Below are positions 47,231-59,172 of a DNA stretch of 64,000 bases, piece by piece. The notes beneath the pieces are model-generated. The model saw only the letters and a list, made by a program, of their open reading frames with translations, was not told the origin of the DNA and did no database searches. Numbering within the stretch: position 1 is the stretch's first letter; every line of letters begins with the position of its first letter. Source of the stretch: Trileptium ribeirensis (lineage: Eukaryota; Nematoda; Enoplea; Enoplida; Thoracostomopsidae); the NCBI GenBank assembly GCA_030248225.1, contig JASANE010011753.1:1-64000 (forward strand). The letters run 5' to 3'. The translations under genes were made by a program, and so were the position numbers.

Positions 47231-47965
47231 AAGCTGTTACTCCCACAAAGCAAATTTCTCAAATTTAATTTTTTATAAATTCACGTATTTGCCCATAATT
47301 TCTTACAATATCAAAATTTTGCAACGAAATTGCCTCCATTCAACTCCTCTCGTCATTCCGCGTCTAACGGTATATAATATGTCCATGTTATTACGAAAAA
47401 AATTTTTTTCATTTTTTTCCATAATTACGGAATTACCCTGCATCACTTACCCACATTGCCCCAACTTCCCCATCACTAAACTTTATAACGATTTTTTGTT
47501 ATCATATGAAAGCCTATTAAATTCCACATTGTATGGTGAAGACCTCATCCAAATCCATCACTCCTTTCAAAAGTTATAGTCAATTTTCTAAAAATCGTCA
47601 CTTTTTAAAATGTTCATTTTTTGAAAAACCCCTTTTTAGGGGTACCCTGGGGACTTACCCTTTGACCCTAGAGCCTCAAAACTATTCTAAATCGAAAGAG
47701 CGGACGTTTTTTACCCATGGGGGGATTAAGGGGGGTAGAATTTTTGAGCGAAGCGAAGGCGGCTTAAGTTTGAAAAAAAGCCTCCAAAAGCCAAAAAGCA
47801 ACCCATCCTAAATCATAGAATAATGAGTTCAACATCAAGGTTTATGTTTCCAAAAGGGGCGAACCTGATCACGAAGTGATCTCTTTTGGGGGTGAGAGAT
47901 GATTGGGGGTACAGAGACTATGGGGGCATAGTTTCCAAAAGATGGGTGCTATAGCAAGCGTAAAA

Positions 47966-48148
47966 TAATTTTTCCCCCCCAACTGGGATTGGGCCAAAAC
48001 TTTGTTATACCTGGTTTCAACCCCCAATTACAAGCTGCAAATGTTTTAAGTGAGAACAGAACCCCAATGGCTTTACTACAGTTTTCCATCAAGCTTGGCT
48101 TCCAGCTTAGTTTGCTGTCTAATATTCGACCCAAATATTTAACTTCAT
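47966..48148 (-). pseudogene. Non-LTR element B, 5' fragment (RT thumb region)
   Basis: EVKYLGRILDSKLSWKP (from about 48,148) to FAACNWGLKPG (about 48,005) is the RT region just before the connection segment that resumes at 45,766. It is fused in frame behind the RNase H of element A, so element A loses its C-terminal zinc region here. Confidence 0.8.
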
Positions 48149-49885
48149 TCGAAAGAGGTACAACTATTGCAGGTTCACATCCAATAAATGTTGCGGGTGC
48201 ACCACGTTTAGCAAGGTCATCAGCAATTTCGTTACCTGTAAAATCACTATGTCCGGGAATCCATGCTAACGTTACTTGATTATATGTTAGTAATTTATCT
48301 AGCGACAGCCTACATTGCCTAACTATGTCAGACTTAATTGAGCAACTTGTAATAGCTTTAATAGCAGCTTGACTATCACTAAACATGATAACATGCGTCT
48401 TAACTCGTCTACCCATTAGGTACGATACACACTGATCAATGGCTGTAACTTCTGACTGAAAAATACTACAATATTGACCTAAGGAAATATACTATTGGGA
48501 GAAGTTTGGAATATAAATCCCTACACCTGAACCTCTGTTAGTTGTATTACCATGATCCAAGCGCGAACCGTCTGTAAAGCAAACTATTGCTTTACTACAC
48601 ATATAATCGTCTAGATTAATCAGCTCTATTTGGTATAACAAAGGAACATTCAAAGTTAGACAAAAGTTCTTTTTTGCACCGGTCTGAAGGTATGTTAATA
48701 ACAGAAATTGCTTCAGTAGCAGTACTAGCAATCGTGCAATGTTCTATATTAAGACACTGACCCCAATAATTAGAGACTTTTAATCGGCTGAATTCTTTTA
48801 AAGCAGCTTCCAAACACTTAAGTGGCAATGGTTTTAAATTTGTAATAGCTTCCATGCCCTGTGTATGGGTTGATTTCAGGGCACCAGTTATATATAGCAG
48901 GGCAAGCGTTTCAATTCTATTAAGATAATTTCTATTGGTCTGGATAGTTGTTTTATGCCACCATACAATAACACCATGTAAAAAGCTGGACAAGACAACA
49001 GCTTCATATAAGTATAACAGGAATTTTGGCCTAACACCCAATTCCTACCAGAAAATTGTCGACAGATAATTAACTTACGTATAGCTATCTTATAAACATG
49101 CTGAACGTGAGGTTTCCAGTACAGTTTACTATCCAGTATTGCACCTAAGTACTGAACTTCCGATTTGGAATCCATTACATTATCCATAGTTAGAATTGGC
49201 AACACCTCTTGGTTACGTTTGCGACTGAAGCAAACTAATACTGATTTGGATGGTTGTACTTTTAAACCATTTCTAGAACACCAGTAATCAACTGTTTTCA
49301 AAGCATGTTGAAGCCTAAAACCCGCCAGTCTGACATTTGAACCTTTAGCTAATATGGCTACGTTATCAGAGTAAGCTTGTCCCAATATATATATGCCCCT
49401 GAGGCTCCACAACAGATCATCACTCACCAAACTCCAAAGCATGGCGAAATAACACCTCATTGAGGATAACCACCGTTAACTCTGACATGAACAGTACCAG
49501 TCATAATAGATGCTACTTCAATCAGATTTTTAGCATGTTTATTATAAACGTACATAGAGAAACCGGAATGTGAAATCTGCAAAGCGCTTCTTCAATAGCC
49601 TTAAAAGATGCTTTATTGAAGCCACGCTAATGTCCAGAAAAGCACCAATGATACTATTGCAGTTAGAAAAATCTTGCTCTACGTTATTAACTAAATTGTG
49701 AAGAGCTGTGTTAACAGATTTCCCGGCTATATAGCCATGTTGATTACGCTTCAGTGGATAACTGCAGAGTATTTTTTCCCGAATATACCTATCTATTATT
49801 TTCACCATTATTTTAAGCATGGACGATGTTAAACTTATAGGTCTATAAGCCTTAGGTGACATATAGTCATCTTTATAACCAAGAG
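48149..49885 (-). pseudogene. Non-LTR element A: RT and RNase H
   Basis: From the 5' side on minus: YRPISLTSSMLKIM (RT start, about 49,845); NQHGYIAGKSVNTALHNLV; GAFLDISVAS (motif A region, about 49,640); QAYSDNVAILAKG (about 49,375), where the usual DD of motif C is DN; LKVQPSKS; SEVQYLGAILDSKLYWKP (about 49,160); then, in another frame, VRPKFLLYLYEAVV...VIVWWHK (about 49,035-48,955). RNase H: CFTDGSR (about 48,560), FSDSQAAIKAI (about 48,390) and IPGHSDFTGNEIADDLAKRG (about 48,265-48,200). Several frameshifts and stops. Upstream it joins element C at about 49,885. Confidence 0.88.
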
Positions 49886-51375
49886 TTCATCAACCACTGT
49901 GCTCCACTGGAGTGGAGATAGCACGCCTCCTTAGAGGAATCCTCAGGAAGCTTTTACAGTGCATCTAGCCACCTCCAATTCAGCTGTTATACTTCTTGTT
50001 GAAAGCAATTCTGGTAGCCTGTACTTGACACACATTGCAATTGGCCGGTTCTTTCGAACGTCAAGGACAAAAGAAACCCTAGTACAGTCGAACGCATCAG
50101 ATATGTCCAGAAATACTGCAACTGAATATTTGCCAATGTTCATTTGGCATTCAATCCAAGATGCCGTAAACTTAAGAGCCGAAATGGTACGTCGGTCTGG
50201 TTTGTAGGCATGCTGGTTTTCATGTAGGGGAACCCCCTCTAAAACTACATTTCTTATATATATAACTGTTTAGAATCTTTTGCAATGCTTTCAACAAACG
50301 ACGAGAGGCTTATCGTACGATACGACTTAGAGTCAGTATAGTCGGCTTTGCTCGGGTTCGGAATAAAAATCATTTTGCTTTGTCTCCAAGACTGAAACAT
50401 ATAACCTAGTCGAAGACGCGATCTATAAATAGTTACCGAAATATCCACTATCTGCTCAATGCAAGTATGCAACAGAATCGGATAAATCATATCCAGAACC
50501 TGTGCTTTATAAGCCACAAAGCTTCTTACTGATTCAGTCACCTTCTTCTGATTAATCATATTATTTATTAAATCCATGTCATGTCGACTGGTTCTAATAG
50601 GCCTATTCCTGTCAACAAAATTAACCCCATCGTCAGCCTCACACCCTAGTACGTGAGTACGCATCATTACTTCCAGAGTACATCTTCATCGCTATCACAA
50701 AAAGTCAATTTCCGTCTCTGATCCTTCCCAACACATTGTAATTATTCTTTTTCACAATCTTGTTTGTTCTGTTACTTTCCGGAAATGAATTAATCGAGTC
50801 ACAGAATTTCGTCCATGTTTCCAATTTCATATCTTTAATCAGGCACTTATACTGATTTTGCAACATCCTATATTTGTTCAATCTTCTTAAGTCACCATAT
50901 TTAACCGCCATTCTATAGACTTTTTCTTACTACTTGCTAACTTCTCATTCCACCAACTATTGCGATTCGCCCGATTAGATTTCATGGGACAATTGTCTCC
51001 GTCGTTCGATTAACATACTAGTTAATGTCATATCAATAACTTCTCGTCTACTGCGAATCACAAAATTCTGCTGTTTACCCCGATCAACAATCCAAAGATT
51101 GGTAGTCAAGAGAAAGACTTCCAGTCCTTCCCACTCCCTTTGTTACTGCTCCATATCATGTGAGCATTAGTATCACAACATATTATCAATTGTATTGCCT
51201 TATTTTTGCAAAAACTAAATTCTTCAGGTTTTTCCTAGGCAGCCCATCTTTCTCATAATAGGGCAAGTACATAGATGCAAGGTAGAGGTTCCGCGTTCCG
51301 CCATTTATATTGATCCAAATTTTTATTACAACAGAATCGCCGTCTGCAAACTGGTTAATAAAACTGGCAATAAGC
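49886..51375 (-). pseudogene. Non-LTR element C: endonuclease and N-terminal half of RT
   Basis: From about 51,375 on minus: FADGDSVVIKIW...YLASMYLPYY (about 51,355-51,250) and CDTNAHMIWSS (about 51,180), the AP-endonuclease core without its N-terminus. A Leu/Lys/Asn-rich linker follows (50,911-50,705), then RT: WRQSKMIFIPNPSKADYTDSK (about 50,395-50,330), YRTISLSSF, VAVFLDISDAFD (motif A, about 50,120) and GGVLSPLQWS (about 49,935). It then switches to element A at VVDELL. The copy is truncated at both ends and carries frame changes. Confidence 0.85.
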
Positions 51376-52855
51376 TCTTATGAAGCAAATATAACAGTTC
51401 AAGTTTTAGTTTTTGAACTCAAACTATACACAAACAGTACAACAGGTCTGATAAATTAAAATCCTTTTACAGCGTAACATGCGACTTTTAAGCTGTATAT
51501 TTGTTTCATTTAGCAATGACAAACCAAACCTGGTTTTGCATTCAATAAACGGTACGACCGAACCAGCTTGGCATCAAAAAATTTAGATGATACCCATGCT
51601 CGGCAAAACCGGTTTAATGACAGTAAATTGTTACGATGATAGCATATTACATTGTAATTAATCATGGATACACTACAATAAACATCTATTTATATTTAAA
51701 ATTGACACAATTTTAAGACTATATATGCATTTTTAAAAATATTAGACACAAAAATTTTCCTACTTTGCGCTGACAATATTTATCAATGAGATTGTATTTA
51801 TGTATATATATAAAAATATATTTACCAAAATAGAAATATAAATTAATCAAAATATAACGTTTTAGGCAGAGCAAGTGAAAACAGTCCCAAAATGAACCAC
51901 AGTGACCCAATTACCGATCGCTTCCGCCATTGATATACAACCCGTTTACCGAAAATTTGCCATGTTTCATGCAGTCTCAATTTCATAATCTGTTTCCAAA
52001 TGAAAGACACGATTCACCAAAACGATTATCCAAAAACAAATTGACCTATTGGAAACACCAAGGTTCAGTGGAGGCTGTGTGTGCTACATAAAACCTATGT
52101 TCTTTTTATATATAATACAGCTGTCGTTCTCCGCTGTGCTGTCCAATCCAGAAGGTGTTGTTATTACAGGTGAAGAGCCAATGTTTTATAAGTAATGATC
52201 GAGGTAGGTCTATGCGCCTAACTACGTTAATTATATAACTAGTAACTCGCGAAGCGCGGGAAATCAAGCGAATGTGGCTATTTTGCGATTTTAGACGATT
52301 TTGTGGTTCAAAATTCAGGTCCCTAACCCAGCTTAACGTCCCATGATAGCTATTATATACTTTAATGATAATGCTACGGTCATGTATCAAAACCTACAAA
52401 CTCTTTATTTTTCATCCAATGACCAAAAGACAAAAACTTTTGAAATATATATTCAAAAATTTTAATAAAAATACGAGATATTTTTACACAGTAATGCCCT
52501 AAGACTTGTCTTATTTGATGCATACCACGCATATACAACTTCTTTAATCATATTTAGCAACCGCGAAAGCCTATATACACGGTTGATTGACCTACATACA
52601 TCTGTATGGGAAACGTGGTGAAATTGACTATTTTTGGCGCCAAAATTTACCAAATTATGCTACAGACACCGACCCGCAGTGTTAATAACAGTCAATATGG
52701 GGTTAAAACAATCAAAGCAAGTCGTTTAACGTGGTAAATAACCGTATAATCACATCGTTCACCCAACAAACAAAACTTACTTTGCAAAATTTTTGAAATT
52801 TTTTACTTTTTCCGGGTATGTTATAAACTGTGGAACGTTACTCCAACACGGAAGG
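51376..52855. other. Unrecognised AT-rich interval
   Basis: About 1.5 kb with no recognisable coding segment or repeat. Confidence 0.45.
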
Positions 52856-52859
52856 TCTG

Positions 52860-53545
52860 GCAAAAATGCATGACAGCAAAGTTGTACCTCTTGGTAAGTT
52901 GTTTTGAAAAAAGCAAGGAACGACAAGAAAAGTTGACACATCGACGTAAAGAACAAATAGATAGAGTGTTGTGGTAACCAATCGAACGAGCGATCCGGAA
53001 AAGAATGCATTACGAACAAAAAGAAGGTCCAACAGAGACGAAATAGATACGGCAAAAAAACAATATTGGCAAACGAACCAAAACCAGTACATCGAAGCAA
53101 AGGAGCAATCCGCCACGATACGACCCACTAAAACCAGCACAACAGGCGAAAAGCGTAAAAGAAGCGGTTCCAAAAAAGCAGAGATCCTGTAAAAAAAGAC
53201 CGAAGCCACCACAAGAACAACATGAATCCGGAAGCGACCCCCAAATATCGGTGGAAACGGTACTAGTAACAAAAGCCGAGCGGAAAGCGTTGGAAAAAAC
53301 GATAAACAAGATCGAACGATCAAAGAAAAAGAAGAAGCGTTACAAATGACGATGATCGAATTGAAGAACGTTCAAGAATTGCCTCAACCTGTCGGGACAA
53401 CGCGGAGAAGCCCCGGGACAAGCTAAGAACAACGTTCAATGTCAATTACAAAAGGCGCGTGAAGAAGTGACATTAGCACACGAGGAAATATTGGGACTAC
53501 AAACCCAACTGAGCGAAATACAGGAGAAGACTATTTTTGCTGGGG
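52860..53545 (+). pseudogene. Inverted, internally deleted fragment of the gag-like region
   Basis: Plus-strand pieces match the minus-strand region at 54.4-55.9 kb. HRRKEQIDRVLW (about 52,945) corresponds to HRRQEQIDRALW (about 55,690). ERAIRKRM and an E-S...VTKAERKA segment (about 53,225-53,290) correspond to the sequence ending ITSAERKAVK. AHEEILGLQTQLSEIQ (about 53,480) corresponds to AREEIVGIQTQLSQMQ. The intervening coiled-coil sequence is mostly missing. Stops and frame changes abound. It lies tail-to-tail with the longer copy. Confidence 0.75.
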
Positions 53546-53736
53546 TGATTTGCATAACATGAAATCATTTTACGTATTAGCTAACTTATACTTAACTTTA
53601 ATTTTAGTTTAATTTACTCTGGCTTATGATCTCGCGAAATTAGCGGAAGTAGCTTCGGGACTTATACTCTTACATGTTGTTTAATAATTGTCGTTTTTAA
53701 ATCTGAAAAGCCTACTTAGCTTGTCTTTATCGTTAG

Positions 53737-54245
53737 CCCCGGGTTATTTTAGAGGGGAGAAGGGGGCGACCCCACGGATCGGCTCCCCCCATAAACACCG
53801 ACCCCTACGTTTTCGCAAAAACGACCCCTTAAAATTTACGTTTTTTTTTCAAAAAATTAATCCCTTAAGGGGTCACTAGAAAATTTAAAAATGGCTGAAA
53901 AAAATTGTTAAATTGTAAAAACGGTAATATTTCGATTTTAAAAACCTGTATAACGTAACTCTGAAATACGTAACAATATATACACGCATATCGTATGCTA
54001 AACGATCAATTATTTTGGTCACCAAACCTAAAATATGCATGTATATATAAATATTATGGCCAAAACTGAAAAAACCAGCGCCACAGCGGTATGTTGGGAC
54101 ACCTGAAAGAAAAAATATATTGTATTAATTTTTATAAAATTACTGACCCTTAAGGGGTCATGACCCCTTGCTACTGACCCCTTAGGGGCCAGTAAATTTT
54201 TCCGTTTATTGACCCCTATCCGGGAGGGCCTAAAATAACCCCGGG
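53737..54245. mobile_element. Miniature inverted-repeat element (about 510 bp)
   Basis: Terminal repeats CCCCGGGTTATTTTAG (53,737-53,752) and, inverted, CTAAAATAACCCCGGG (54,230-54,245) differ at one base. The interior is built from GACCCCTTAAGGGGTC-like palindromic boxes (about 53,861, 54,145, 54,175). No coding content. It lies between the two opposed gag-like copies. A target duplication is not clear. Confidence 0.7.
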
Positions 54246-54383
54246 TCAGCATATGTGTTATATTTGGCGGCTGTTTTAATTATGTTTTCAAGGCTTTGAG
54301 GTCGAAGTGTGGATTGTACTCGTAGTCGATTACGAATCTTTGAGTGGCTTCACTTTGTCCCGGTTTTGATTGCTGTTCTTTGA

Positions 54384-57300
54384 TCATTTGCTGCAATTCT
54401 TTATTTGATGTTCTTTTGTAGCCACTTGGTTTTGCATTTGGCTTAATTGGGTCTGGATTCCCACTATTTCTTCTCGTGCCGAAGTCATTTCTCTGCGGAA
54501 CTCTTGTAGTTGCCTTTGAATGTTCTTCAGACTCCTCCCGTTATCGTGACAAGGTGAGTAGCTTTGGGGGTTCTTTAATTTAATCGACAATACTTGTAAC
54601 GCTTCTTCCTTTGCTTTGATTTCTTGATCCATTTTAGTGATATGATATTGACTTTGATTGAACGCTTCCGACCACTCCCAATTCGTTTCATCTTTTTCTT
54701 GAATTTCTTTTTGTAATTCCTGTATCCGTGCCAGTGATTGTTCTGTGTGTTGGTGGAGTTTTGTTGTTTGTTTTCCGGATCCATTGCTTCTATTTGTTTC
54801 TGTTGCAACTGTGCAATTTATTGATCCCTCTTCATCAGATCTTGCTTCAGACATTTCCACAGTTCTTTGAACGTTCTAACTCTTTTGGTATGGGCTTCCT
54901 GTACCTTCCTTCGTTTTTCATGTTCGGTATTATACTTCTCTGCCCATATTCTTTCGTTCGTTTCGATCGTCTTGTCTGCTTCATTAACCTTTTCTTGGAT
55001 TACGCTTTGAATCGTTCTGATTTCCACAAACACTATATCTTTCGGTACGAACGATTCTTTTTCATACATGGCCAGTTTCCTTTCGGAATCTATTAATGCT
55101 TCCACCACTTTCTCGTCGATTGTTATTAATTCGGGACTTTGTATTGATTGTCCCGATTCAGTCGATGTTATGCTCGATTGACTATGGTGGTGTCGTTGTT
55201 CTGGTCCCGATAGTTTTCTAGTACTCGTTCCTTCTATTTCTGACGTTGGTGTTGTAGTCGAATTTCCAAGCGTACTGCCATTAAGCGTTCAATTGAAGAC
55301 CATTGTCTTGATGTACCGATCGGCGGTATTATCGGTTCCGGTTTTGAACGTTGGTATTGTTGTTTATTTCACTGCTTTCCGTTCGGCACTTGTAATCGGT
55401 ACAATTTCTACCGATCTTCTGGTATCACTTTCGTGTCCATGTTGTCCTTGTTGTTGTTTCGGTCCTTCAATTCGAGGATCTTTACTTTTTGGGACCAGTT
55501 CTTTTAAACTTCCTACCACTGGTTGTTGTTGTGGGACTTTTTCATACAGTCTTGGAATTGTTCCTTTACCTCGGTCTCTCGGTTCTTTTGGAGGTTGCAA
55601 TTCTTGAGGTTGTTGTTGTTCTTGCTCGTCCAGCATTCTTTTTCGAATTGCTCGTTCATGGGGTCGCCACAATGCCCGATCTATTTGTTCTTGACGGCGA
55701 TGTGTCCACTTTTCGTTTAATTCTCTCTTTTCTTTCTTTATAAGCTTTATGTACTTGATTTCTTTCTTCTTCCGATGTCGGTCTGCCGTTTCCATCTTCG
55801 TCCACGAAATTCCGTTCCGACCAATACACCATGAGCAAACTCCAATTTTTATTCGGTATTCATCCATTTGACGATTTCTACGTCAAGCCCGTACTTTGCT
55901 GCTTTTTCTTCGCATTTTTGTGTAACTGTCTGTGTCTTTCGCAGCCATGGTGCACCTACTACACTTGGTGCTGATTCGATTTTTTTCGAACTTCCTTGTG
56001 TTGGATTTCTCCCATATTGATATCGTCGTCTTCCCCTCAACACTGGTTCTCGATATTCGTATCGTTTGGATGACGGATAATAGTGACTCGGTTGCTGTTC
56101 TGGCCTTTTTCTCCTACTGGATGAATGTCGCGATCTTGGTCGACTCGACTGAATTGATATCTTCGTTTTGAAGGCTTCTCTTCTCGGCGCTCAGATGGTT
56201 CTGAGTATTTGCGTCTACCTTCTGTAGACTTCCGTCGTGAAGATCTCGATCGACCTTTTGATTTCTGTTCTTTGTGTTCCTGACCCGTTTTCAGCTTTTG
56301 ATACGTTCGTTCGGCTACTTCCATTGCTGTTAGTCGTGGTGTTTTATCTTCTCCTTCTTTCGTTTTCTGTGCTTTTTTTGCTAGTGGTTCATCATCGTCA
56401 TCTTCATCTAGTCGAGACCTTTTTCTGGAGGTTCGATTTCTTTCGGTGGTGTGGTGATCGACTTCCATTGGTTCTCCACTTTGTGTTGGTTTCGGTGTTG
56501 TTTCGCTTTGTTTTGCTGTGCTTTCCCCAGATTGTACTTCCTAATGAACTGACCCCGGGCAGCTGCCAAGCTCATCGAGTCGTACTACTGATTCGGCACC
56601 TTCTTTCGGTATCGTTTCTTGTTCCGTTGCGGCTTTCTGCATTTGTGCTTGATGGTGAACTGACCCCGGACGGCTGCCAAGCTCACCAGTTTGCACCTCT
56701 TGCATATCCCCGCTTTTTGGAACTTCTTTCAACGTTTCGCCTTTTTCTTAGCGTTCTTCCTCCATTTCCTGTTGTCGCGCATATATTTGTTGATATTCTT
56801 TGATCCATGACACTATTGGTTCTTGTGTCTTTTCCCTTCCTGTGTCGTTCCGCAGTTTATCGATTATTCTATCGATTCTATCGGTTTCGGAAAATCCGCC
56901 GCGGTTGAGTCCGATTTCACCCGTTTGTTCTACAATTGCAGCAGGTTGTCTGCTCAACTCGTTTACGATCTCATGGTTTGTTCGTTTACTGGTATTTCGT
57001 TTGTGTATCTCGCCGAAATATCGTCATCTCTGTAGTTTGATTTTTCTTGGATATGTTTGAATCTTTCTTGTTCTTCTGCTACTTTTTCGTCGATTTGCCA
57101 CAATCGGAAGCTATTGATGTCGAATATTTTTTGTTTTATTGATCGATTTGGGCGTAATTCGTACGTACTGATTACGATTTGTTGTTGTTCGCTTAACTGT
57201 GGCTTGATCTTTTGGTCGAATTTTCATTGGATTATTGTAAACGCTTCGGCTTTCTTTTGTTCTACTTCCACCGTTTGTGATTTTGCTTCTATTCGTATCT

Positions 57301-58509
57301 TTGGCGATCAATACCATGGGTGCTTCTTTATTATCTTTTCGATCAAGCCCCATACTTCTTTATGTTCTCTTCTATTTATTGCCATTTCATTCGATCGGCA
57401 CGGCATTGCAAGAATCACCGGAAATAGTAGCGTTGCGTCACCGCTATAGTTTACCACCTGCATGATTGTCCAGGTGCTTTCTTTCCACTTTCCTCCGTGA
57501 CGTTTCTGTCGGGTTGGTGCGAACAGCTTGTTGGTATCGTATATCTATTCGTCTATCGCACCCCTTCTTTTTAGGACGTATTGTTCGACCAGTTATTGGG
57601 CTGTCAACTTTTCTTGTTCACCCAGCAGTCGTTGAAGCTTATACACATCGATCGTCGACAACACTGCTGGATATCGTTGCTTTTTGAACGCTGCGTCCCA
57701 TATTAGTCTTTCGGTCTCGATATCGTTCCACAGTATGATGTTGCCACCCTCTGTCTCTAGTTCTTTATAGAGTACTTCAGGTATTCGACCCTTGGATTGT
57801 GAGATTTCTATGATTCCCAACTCACCGTCGCTCGTTTGTATCGCTACGTATCGAACGTATTTTCCTGCTGTAGGGCTTGTTGTATCGTTCCAGAATTCTT
57901 CACGGATCTAATGGAGGCAATCTGAGTGGATGCCGTTTTCTTCACAAAACTCCGGAAATCTTTCTACTGTCGACGTTTTGAATTTGTAAGTTCGGATTTT
58001 TGCCACCACCATTGCGATCGACAAAACATTTGTTCGCGCCATTTGGATTATTTTGGCAAATCGCTTTGCGCTTTCTTCTGCGTCGATTACGATTGCCACT
58101 TGTCCGGTTTTAATGTTAAATCCGAACACCGTTTTGTAATCGATCCATTGTTGCCACCACCGTATGACGTGGAATTATGTTTGTTCTATCATTCGGGTTG
58201 GGCGTGAAAGTCATTTGGCTTGAGTTGGTGCTAAATGGGTATAGTCGCTGAACGGCCATTCTTTTGGATTGTCGTTAGCTTTTAGTCGTTCTTTTCACGC
58301 GTTGGTTCGTTCATCAAAACATCGGTTGTTGCTCGTTACTTCTTTGGTCGTTCTTTTATCACCGATTGATTCGTTCGTCGTTAATTGTCGGTCGTAATTT
58401 CGACCGTTCGTTCAATTGAGCCTAATTGGTCGATTCTTGGTTTTTCGTTTCGTTTGACCAGTTTTGTTACTCCGTTCGTTGACCCGTTTTGTTTCGTTCG
58501 TCCCGACAT
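54384..58509 (-). pseudogene. Long gag-like coiled-coil region, minus strand, decayed
   Basis: The likely start at 58,509 begins MSGRTKQNGSTNG. Readable pieces follow: a globular-looking segment (58,129-57,470, with AIVIDAEESAKRF and ILWNDIETERLIWDAAFKK), basic Lys/Arg/Asn-rich segments (57,353-57,111), RS/RR/SE-rich stretches (56,468-56,037), a Gln/Pro-rich segment (55,600-55,450), then long heptad-like Glu/Lys/Gln coiled coils (55,108-54,384). No membrane segment, zinc knuckle or enzyme motif was found. A structural (gag-like) role for a gypsy-type element is inferred from composition, strand and proximity. It stands downstream of pol, which is unusual. Many frameshifts and stops are present. 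Confidence 0.5.
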
Positions 58510-58729
58510 CACTTTCCTCGTCTTCCACCACCGTAATTTTTCTTACCCGTAATTCGCACGAATTATATTTGTAATGCTATAATTAATAAATAATACAATA
58601 TAGTTATTACAATCAAGTATTTTTGAGATCATGTAAAAATTTAAACAATTTTGAACTATACAATTGTTCTTTTTATCTTGCTTTTGCTCCATACGTATCA
58701 TCATGGGCTGTGCTTTAGAAAATGTGCTC

Positions 58730-59167
58730 TTGTGTTGTATAAATTTTTATACAAGGGGAGCAGTACCATAACGCTTCTTGCGGATCATCTTCTAGGCCTA
58801 CTCACGCTTGATGGAACCATAGAAAACACCTATCGCATTGCACCCATTTTATAACTAGTCCTGTTTCATTGTCTTCTGGCCATGATCCTTTGCATCTTCC
58901 ACAGTAATAATCTTCAGGTGCTAGAGGTTGGCGTGATTCTTTTTGAACACGTCTTAATTCGGCTTCGTAACCTGCATATTCTTCCGGATCACCACCAAAA
59001 TGTTTGAATTGGGCACAATTGTACCATTTTGGGCGTTGGGTTGCACTACCGACTTTTACTAACAAAATGTTCGGAAATTTTACTTCGACGACCCGAAAAA
59101 GTCTATCGAATTCTGGGTGATACACGCTACTACAGGGTCTCATTGAGGATATATTTGGATTTTTCAT
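58730..59167 (-). pseudogene. Pol C-terminus with PHD finger
   Basis: Downstream of the integrase, minus-strand sequence reads to YYCGRC (about 58,910), WVQCDRCFLWFH (about 58,850-58,815) and, past a TGA, YCSPC (about 58,760-58,745). The spacing C-x2-C / W-x2-C-x2-C-x3-WFH / (C) / C-x2-C is that of a PHD finger (Cys4-His-Cys3), a module that in known proteins reads histone H3 tails. The single Cys expected after the His (HQAC) is exactly where TGA stands at 58,800-58,802, consistent with TGT/TGC to TGA. Chromodomains are the familiar chromatin reader in this position; a PHD finger is unusual. Targeting of integration is an inference. Confidence 0.8.
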
Positions 59168-59172
59168 TAGTA

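Larger units (their letters stand above)
45767..47965 (+). mobile_element. Merlin-like DNA transposon, copy 2, inserted in element B
   Basis: Between two halves of a minus-strand RT (NWGLKPGIT ending at about 48,000; PKFLYKSVV starting at about 45,755) lie 2.2 kb that include a plus-strand Merlin-type transposase (46,096-47,090), two GCCTAA tracts and a right end homologous to that of copy 1 (47,620-47,950). The left long terminal repeat of copy 1 has no clear match here, so the left end may be lost. The junctions carry an inverted repeat of about 35-45 bp (about 45,735-45,775 against 47,970-48,010) that includes RT-derived sequence and a C/G run. Confidence 0.65.

Noticed and set aside
47949..48416. 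A novel protein with RNase H followed by an RT thumb domain
   Set aside because: The order is best explained by fusion of two truncated elements; the upstream and downstream parts of each are present nearby.
52838..53323. Minus-strand frames rich in Phe/Leu/Val as membrane proteins
   Set aside because: They are the antisense of the purine-rich gag-like fragment, which produces hydrophobic shadow frames.
56037..56468. An SR-type splicing factor
   Set aside because: The RS/RR-rich stretch has no RNA-recognition motif and belongs to a longer, frameshifted gag-like relic beside gypsy-type pol.
54728..57687. Plus-strand hydrophobic frames (for example 56,237-56,803) as membrane proteins
   Set aside because: They are antisense shadows of the charged minus-strand gag-like region.
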